Shown here in pieces: positions 57,718 to 64,000 of a DNA stretch of 64,000 bases. The stretch's first letter is position 1, and each line of letters starts with the position of its first letter. Origin of the DNA: Sphagnum compactum (Eukaryota; Bryophyta; Sphagnopsida; Sphagnales); contig OZ234499.1 in assembly GCA_965153455.1 (NCBI GenBank), positions 7,016,515 to 7,080,514 of the forward strand. The letters run 5' to 3'. The notes beneath the pieces are model-generated. The model searched no databases. It saw nothing but the letters and a program-made list of their open reading frames with translations, and was not told the origin of the DNA. The position numbers and the translations under genes are program-made.

Positions 57718-60539
57718 ATGACGCGGCCGCGGATTGGGAGCCTGTGCTTGCTCATGTGTGTAGTCATGCTGGCGGGAGTGCCGCTTTACCAGAAGTTCTG
57801 GACCGCGCAAAGCAGCCTGATGCGAGCACAACGAAATAAGTTAGTTTGCCAACTTCTCTCGCCCCGCTCTCCCCTGCAAATTACTACTCTTTCTTTTGAT
57901 GAATTCTTTGCTTGTTTGTTGGCTCTGTCCTTCAGGGTAGAGACATTGTGATGCACCTACAAACGGGCCAAAAGCAAAGCTTCCTATCCCTACCTTCTAG
58001 GGTAATGTGGAGTCCACTATAGAAACATTTCTGGCATCACTGAAGGATCCACTTGGGCTTCACCGTGCTAAGCACCATGTGTTTCCAATTTATTATGTTG
58101 AATGTTTATCATCTTTATGGATGCCATTTAAACCGACCAAAAGCTTGGTATTGCTATGTTCTAGGGTCGTGTGGAGTCCACTGTCGAAACATTTCCAGCT
58201 TCACTGAAGGATCCACTTGGGCTTCACCATGCTGAGCACCATGTGTTTCGAATTTATTCTGTTGAATATTTGTCATCTTCATGGATGTCATTTAAAGGGC
58301 AGAACCATTATGCATCGGGCCATGTGTTTCCTTTCAGATATGTATGTATGTATGGCCCCAGAAGTGCCTTTGGCTACAAGGATTGTGTGCACTCCTTTTG
58401 GTCATTGAAAGCTGCTGCTGCCACCTGAAAGAGACATTGGTCATAGAGTGAGTAAGTAGTATACTACATACTAGACAAGAGACATTTTGTCAGGGTTGGT
58501 TGGTAGGCAATTGATTGATGTCAGAACATTTGCGGCAGGTTTCTTCTAGGGTTTAGGTACTTGCAGGAATTAGGGTTTAAGAGCCAACTTCGTCTATAGT
58601 TGAGAGCTATGGAAAGTGGCAAATCACAAATGATGTCCATCAGCTAATCTCCATGAGTAGGAAGCATAGCCTCCTCCAATTAGGGTTCAAATCAGATCAC
58701 CCATCTATACTACATACTAGACCAGAGACATTCTGTTAGGGTTGGTTGGCAGGTGATTGATTGATGTCAGACCATTTGCAGCAGGTTTCTTCTGGGGTTT
58801 AGGTACCTGCAGGAGTTAGGGTTTAAGAGCCAACTTGGTCTAGAGTTGAGAGCTATGGAAAGTGGCAATGCGCAAGTGATGTCCATCAGCTAATCTCCAT
58901 GAGTAGGAAGCATAGATGGGTCAATTAGGGCTCAAATCAGATCACCCATCTGGTGCATGCAAGATTGTTTCTTACAGTAGTCAACTGATGTATGTTGGAT
59001 TGGCCATGTATATTTCACATGCTTTCTTTGGTGGGGAAGGCTTCAGCAACCAAGTTGGTCACACCTCTCACAGCCAAAGATTCCCTTTTGGCTGTGAGAA
59101 TTTGCACATGAGAATGTACACCTCTTTTGAATGTGCACATGTTTGAGAAGAAGGCAAGTTGCTTAGTAAGGAGCAATCAAGCAGATAGTTGGAGACACTA
59201 TTAGAATTTTGATCCGAGTTTTCACAAAGAGTGAATTCAGCATCAGAACATATGCATTTGTCATTCTAATCTTCATGGGACTGAGTTTGGGGGGCAGAAT
59301 CATGGCATGAATTTGCACTAATGCAGAAATCAGGACTCTGATTGTGTTTGATCTCTGTTCAATACCTCATCTCAGCACATGGAGTTAAAACAGGAGAGTG
59401 GGGAGGAAGAGGCTGTAAATACTGATAATGTAATAGGCGGTGCAGTACAGGGGGCCTGGAGGATTATGGACCATTCCAAATTAAGTCTGTTCTTTCTTTT
59501 TATAAGTGTTCTTTTTATGTTGACAGCTTGTGTTTAGGCATGATTGTCTGCAGGGGGCACTTTGAGAAAATGTGGGCATCTTCAATGGACGAAGCAGCAG
59601 ACTGGAGAAAGAAGTATGACGATGAGAACAGTAAAGTTCTTGAGATTCTCCAGAGATTGACTGCTGTAAGTTATCACCCCACCAACATATCTATCATGCA
59701 TGAATATGTCACACATTCATACATTACCCTGGGATGAAGGTATCAAGTCCAAAATATGGATGCAGAGTGTACTTTGGCTCAATTTTGACTTGGTATGAAG
59801 AGTTTTAGCCAACATAAGCTTTGACCAGCAAAGAAATGAAGGCTGAATGGTTCCTTGACTTAAAAGCACTGGCTGATTGATAATTTGCTGTTGTTCTTGT
59901 GGATGACACCACTACTGGGTTTTGCATTTGAGCTATTATTGACAGTCCTATACTCGTGGAAAGTCAGTAAATTGATGATGTTATAAAGGCTGCTATTCTT
60001 TTCCATGGTCAGTCTCTGAATTCCTTGAATTTGAACTTAGTCTAAGGATACTTTGGGTAGGTGCAGGTTGAACAGCAACTGCAGAACTGCACATTGGATA
60101 GGAAGGCTGTGGAGAGCGAGAAGAGGACATTGCTGGAGGTAATTCTCTGTTTTTTATCCTCCATGGTGGAATCATATTCACTCTACAATAATATAAAGGG
60201 CATTAACAAGCTTCATGTGGGATGGGTCTCCCAACTCTTCCCGTTACTGCTGGTCTTGTGATAGAGACTCAGTACATGGGTTAACGTTTTATATTGACCT
60301 CCACCACTGATGAATTGAGTGGAAACATGAGAGGATAGGAAATCAGTCTTTAAGGAGATGGTGATCACATGTACATACAGAGTTCATGGTTTGGGAGGTT
60401 TGGTGAGAACACCTGAGTTAATTCACGATTTGGGATGTACACACTTGGTGAAGAAGTGCTGTCTATGTTTTGTCATTTCTTGCAGGAGAATGCCCATTTA
60501 CAGAAGGAGATTACAAGACTGACAAGAGGACTTGAGTAG
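57718..60539 (+). CDS. small single-span membrane coiled-coil protein (four exons)
   Basis: Exons 57718-57839, 59554-59665, 60067-60138 and 60486-60539 join to 360 nt, giving 119 residues. All junctions are GT-AG (donors GTTAGT, GTAAGT, GTAATT; acceptors CTGCAG, GTGCAG, TTGCAG) and the frame is kept throughout. A six-base alternative acceptor (GTAG|GTGCAG) at exon 3 would add two residues. Residues 1-6 are basic (MTRPRI), and 7-24 form a hydrophobic span (GSLCLLMCVVMLAGVPLY). After WTAQSSLMRAQRN the chain is charged and helical (FEKMWASSMDEAADWRKKYDD, then heptads of VEQQLQ and ENAHLQKEITRLTRGLE). This suggests a type II membrane-anchored coiled coil, likely a dimer. The first exon is GC-rich with a purine-rich leader ending in AAGCC before the ATG. 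I recognise no named family. Another small exon in the 1.7-kb intron 1 cannot be excluded. Confidence 0.7.
58007..58330. repeat. 164-bp tandem duplication in intron 1
   Basis: GTGGAGTCCACT...ACATTTC...CACTGAAGGATCCACTTGGG starts at 58007 and again at 58171. The copies are about 85-90 percent alike. Confidence 0.85.
58461..58955. repeat. 246-bp tandem duplication in intron 1
   Basis: ACTACATACTAGAC starts at 58463 and again at 58709, each followed by GGGTTGGTTGG, GTTTCTTCT-GGGTTTAGG and CCATCAGCTAATCTCCATGA. The copies are about 90 percent alike. Confidence 0.9.
59066..59099. other. perfect short hairpin in intron 1
   Basis: TCTCACAGCCAAA and TTTGGCTGTGAGA form a 13-bp stem with a loop of about 8 nt. 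Confidence 0.6.
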
Positions 60540-62560
60540 ATTCATGGAAAAAGGTGGGCAGCAGAGAGGAATCAGTAAATTTGGCTCAAAAGTTCCTTGC
60601 TATTTACCTGCCATAAGTTTAGTTGATTTGCCAGTTTGTCAAGAGTGACCATTGAAGCTGCACAATAGTTTCTTATTCCCTAGTATGTGCCACCTCATTA
60701 GAGCTTTCTTTTGTTATGGAAGTGACCAGTCATTCTCGTTGAAAAGAATGTGATAGCTATCACAACATTGTGTGGGCTGTTTAGAACCTCAATTGCAAGA
60801 CATGTTATCTTTTAGGATGAGAGTGACATTTTGTTTTTTCAAGATTGTCTCACCAGTCTGTAAGATAGATGTTGTGAGCTGTCCTTTGCTGAACAGGAGC
60901 AACACATCAGCCTGTGGTGTGAACCTTCCTGTCTTTACCAGTCATATATGCTGTCTACTCACTTCAGCAGAAGCAATTCTGTTGCTAAGTTTTGACTCTT
61001 GAACGTTTTCCAACATATCTACCAGTACAGGAGAGCTACTACCCAATGCATGTATCCTGAGCAGTGTTTTTTCTTTTGGCGAATTTTAGATCCTGAGTCT
61101 GGTCAAGGTGTCATGCAGCCCACACATCTTGTTGTAGAGAGCTTTACAGTCCTTATTCACTATGGGCTTGGTTGTGCAGACAGCAGAGATGTTAACCTAC
61201 ATGACTTATGGAAACTGGATGAGAAACCAGTGCTAAACGTGGGGATTCCCCAGAGATGCTGTGTGTATGCATCACCCTGGTGCTTGCAACAGTGCACATG
61301 CTGACAGAAACAGCTGCAATGAGATGTCTTTCATTTTACTTGCTGGACTCATATGTGTGTGGAGCTTCATGCAATGCAAGCACTGCTGCTTTGATGGCTT
61401 ACTGGAAGCAGTAGCACTACCTGCGTGCGGGATTTAAAGGCCAGTTGTTCTGGGTCATACATCATTGCAGAGGGAGACTCTCACGGGATGTATTACTCTA
61501 GTGCTTTGAAACTCTGATTTTACCCTTTCTAAGTGGGGTTGGTGGTATAGTACCACCCCCAATGTGTCATTCCTCAGCTATTCTTGCTGCCCAGTATCAG
61601 ATAAGGACACATGGATAAGAAAATGTATCATGACATCTTCTGATCACCCTCAACCCAAGTTTGACAATACACAAAGAGTGGATATACCTACACCCGGTGG
61701 TTGAAGAAGACTGTCACTTGATGACTTTGTTAACATCAATAGGAACAAAGTAGGGGGTGGCATTTCAAATGTTGTGAATGGTAGTAGGAAAGAGTTTCAA
61801 GAGGTTTTGTGGGGGTTCTCATTGGCAACTTTGGTAACATGTATGAGAGCACCTTCAGTATGTTGGTGATACAGGGAGAGAAGCATGAATGGAAGGAAAT
61901 TGTGAAGACAAGCTCACTTCAGTTTCATGGCATGTTGCACCAAGTGCTACAGGTAAATATAAGAACATTGTAGTTACTACTATAGGAACATCATTGTTAA
62001 ATTTGGGACTTTTTGGGAGAATTTATTGGGAATCATGGGAGCAGAAAAAGTCAGAAGTTCTATGGACTAGGTAACCAGCTCAACAGTACTGGTTACCATG
62101 AATAGTTGAGGTGTGTTAGTGCTGAGCCAATTAACTGAACATAGCTGCTCGTATGGGACTGCCAAGTGTGACTGGGGATTCCATGCATTCCACACATCAA
62201 TCCTACAAGTGTCACAATCACCTGATACACATTTCCTGCAAAGTAAGTCTCCTTATATTTCACATCTCCTAATGCTACTGAGAAGATCTTCTGTACAAAG
62301 CTTTCACAATGCTTTGCACTGTGGACCTACACAAAAAATGATTTTGGGACCGAAGGAGCACTGCAGTCAGCCATTCTGGTTTCTATGATTGTGAATGTGC
62401 CATAGCCTGAGAAACTACAAATGCACACTTTCTCATGTTTTCTACAAGCCTGCCTAATTACCAGTATGAAAAAACTCATTCTTTCCAACTTCAGGGATAT
62501 CAATCACCAAATATCTACATCCTACAGTTGAAGTCCCCTTGGACACAGGTCTGGATATGG
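60540..62560. other. space between the convergent genes
   Basis: The 3' UTR of the plus-strand gene must begin here. Composition is less AT-rich than most of the window. Frames at 60772-61304, 61889-62074 and 62113-62388 have no recognisable motif and no supportive splice context. They may be UTR or old element DNA. Confidence 0.5.
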
Positions 62561-62564
62561 CAGG

Positions 62565-62890
62565 CATGAAGCTATGCAAGCTCATTACCTTGGACATGAC
62601 CAGAGTCTATGGAAAAGATTTGCTCATGATGGCAGCCTGTGTGGGCTCACCTTGGACATAATCCACAGATGGAAATTAGGTTCACTCATGATGGCAGCCT
62701 GGTCAGGCTCACCTTGGACATGATCCACAGATGGAAATTAGGTTCACTCATGATGGCAGCCTGGTCAGGCTCACCTTGGACATGATCCACAGATGGAAAT
62801 TAGGTTCACTCATGATGGCAGCCTGGTCAGGCTCACCTTGGACATGTGGATCTAGAGATGGAAAAGCTTCACTCATGATGGCAGGTGAGA
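62565..62890. repeat. 62-bp minisatellite, about five copies
   Basis: The unit is CATGATGGCAGCCTGGTCAG then GCTCACCTTGGACATGATCC then ACAGATGGAAATTAGGTTCACT. Units start at 62625, 62687, 62749 and 62811. The third and fourth are identical over most of their length. The first and last (ending about 62885) are diverged. It ends about 15 bp beyond the stop codon of the minus-strand gene. Confidence 0.9.
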
Positions 62891-62905
62891 CTTTCACAAG
62901 GGATT

Positions 62906-63950
62906 TTAACAGTGCTCTTCAGTTGTTGGTAGCTGACCCATAGCTATCAATTTTTGCACTCGATCTTCTAGTTCAGCAATCTCTTGTTTTTTTCTTTCCT
63001 CTATTTCTGCCTTCATCTGTCACCCACACATGACCAAGCATCATTTAATGAAATTAGGTCCATCATCACCAAGCTTTTGTTCTCTGGCAAAGTTCAAAAG
63101 CTTCCACAAATTTCAATTCAGCATCAAAGCCTCAAGACTACAAATTAATGATATACAAGAAGAGTGGAATCTGATTTTCAAAATGACCCATGATGCTTTT
63201 CAAGGTTTTTTGTGAACAAACCCCAAACCCTACATCATTTTTAGGGCTTTTAGGGTTTAGGGTTGCAAATAACCGTGGTTTGTTAGACAGAGGATTCACT
63301 TACCCGCTCTGTTTTCATGGTTGCATCAGCTATGGACTTTTGTGCTTCCTCGTTCGCTTTAGCTGTAATCATTAAGGCTTCCTCCTTTGCCTTCACAATG
63401 ATCTTCTCTGCTGTCACCTGTACAAATGAAAGCATTGACCCGGTTTCAATCTTCCAACGTTTTTTCACACGGATTTGTTGTTGTGAGAGAGAAAAAAGAG
63501 TATCAAAGCAAGGGTGACTGGAAGAACCTGAGCATTGTAGATCACTTGTTGAGCCCGCTGTTCTTCACATCTCTTCATTTCCACAGCTTTTGCTTCCTCT
63601 ACCAGCCGCTTCTTCTCCACTTTTTGCCTCTAGTAATCACCCACCCACCCATTACCTCCCAATTTTAAAAAAATTGAAAAAAAACTTTTCTACAATGAAC
63701 AGAGAATCTCATGCCGAATTTCATGCCGATCTGAAGCAGATGGTGCAACAGATGAGATGACGATCACATGAGTTGTAATCGACAAGTTCATTCAAACTCT
63801 CGACAATATCGAAACAACAACAACCGATACTAAAGAGTTTGAGATTACTTGTTAGAGATTTTGCAATGTATTAGGAAGGCACCTTAAATTCTATAAGATT
63901 TCCCACTTGACAAACAAGCTCATCTTCCATTTCTAGGGAGGGGGCCTCTT
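62906..63950 (-). CDS. Ala/Glu/Lys-rich coiled-coil protein, 3' exons only (partial)
   Basis: Four consecutive exons on the minus strand: about 63950-63883 (EEAPSLEMEDELVCQVGNLI, EFK), 63629-63528 (KVEKKRLVEEAKAVEMKRCE, EQRAQQVIYNAQ), 63417-63304 (VTAEKIIVKAKEEALMITAK, ANEEAQKSIADATMKTER) and 63016-62906 (MKAEIEERKKQEIAELEDRV, QKLIAMGQLP, stop TAA at 62906-62908). The last three begin and end in phase 0 with GT-AG borders; GTAAGT follows TER and the other donors are weaker. The visible 130 residues are almost entirely helical, with a heptad pattern and alternating Lys/Glu, so a long coiled coil is likely. No catalytic motif or membrane span is seen. The 5' end lies beyond the window. I do not recognise the family. 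The 62-bp minisatellite sits just after its stop. Confidence 0.65.
63243..63264. repeat. telomere-like TTTAGGG pair in an intron
   Basis: CTTTTAGGGTTTAGGGTTGC lies in the last intron of the minus-strand coiled-coil gene. Confidence 0.5.
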
Positions 63951-64000
63951 CTTACACATTGTATAAAGACACAACATTTTTGCTTAGCACATCTATCTAT

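Noticed and set aside
57487-57951. 154-codon open frame containing the first exon of the small membrane gene
   Set aside because: The part before 57718 looks like leader DNA, and the part after 57839 runs into an intron. The spliced model fits better.
62731-62943. 70-codon frame in the 62-bp array
   Set aside because: It is generated by the minisatellite. The unit is not a multiple of three, and the real exon lies on the other strand.
1-64000. CRISPR arrays, bacterial operons, rRNA genes, complete tRNA genes
   Set aside because: Tandem arrays here lack spacers of constant length, no ribosomal RNA signature was seen, and the tRNA-like segments lack acceptor stems. The DNA is eukaryotic.

Overview
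This is AT-rich nuclear DNA of a plant with a large, repeat-filled genome. The evidence is a CYP94-like cytochrome P450 with a GT-AG intron, two other small spliced genes, several TTTAGGG-type telomere-like runs, and wall-to-wall remains of plant-style mobile elements (Ty3/gypsy, LINE, CACTA-like, SINEs, short inverted-repeat elements). I cannot fix the lineage. The gypsy and LINE protein flavour would suit a non-seed land plant, but that is a guess.

Layout. 1-4.9 kb: AT-rich intergenic DNA, a 22-24 bp minisatellite, a decayed gypsy integrase with a C-terminal PHD finger, a SINE head. 4.9-9.3 kb: a foldback hairpin element, then a 5'-truncated LINE (6116-8686) nested in an older repeat, then a terminal-inverted-repeat (TIR) element with a tRNA-like core. 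9.3-35.5 kb: intergenic DNA with broken coding remnants (13.85-15.66, 16.8-17.2, 20.9-21.3 kb), SINE and TIR copies, several tandem arrays, a 38-bp LINE-tail relic, and a second gypsy relic on the minus strand. 35.6-38.1 kb: the intact two-exon P450 gene (minus strand) with a TATA-like promoter. Part of its intron is repeated upstream of the gene. 38.1-45.3 kb: microsatellites, G-runs, repeat copies and a decayed transposase-like region. 45.33-49.22 kb: a non-autonomous CACTA-like element with matched ends and a 3-bp target duplication. 49.2-57.5 kb: more repeats, including a 1-kb purine-rich composite minisatellite. 57.7-64.0 kb: a gene-bearing, less AT-rich end with a four-exon gene for a 119-residue single-span membrane coiled-coil protein (plus) and the 3' part of a convergent gene for an Ala/Glu/Lys-rich coiled-coil protein (minus). 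A 62-bp minisatellite lies between their ends.

Only three protein genes look functional: the P450, the small membrane coiled-coil gene, and the partial coiled-coil gene at the right edge. Nothing suggests that they act together. Most of the remaining reading frames are chance, antisense or dead-element frames. Family names rest on recognised motifs and were not confirmed by a search.
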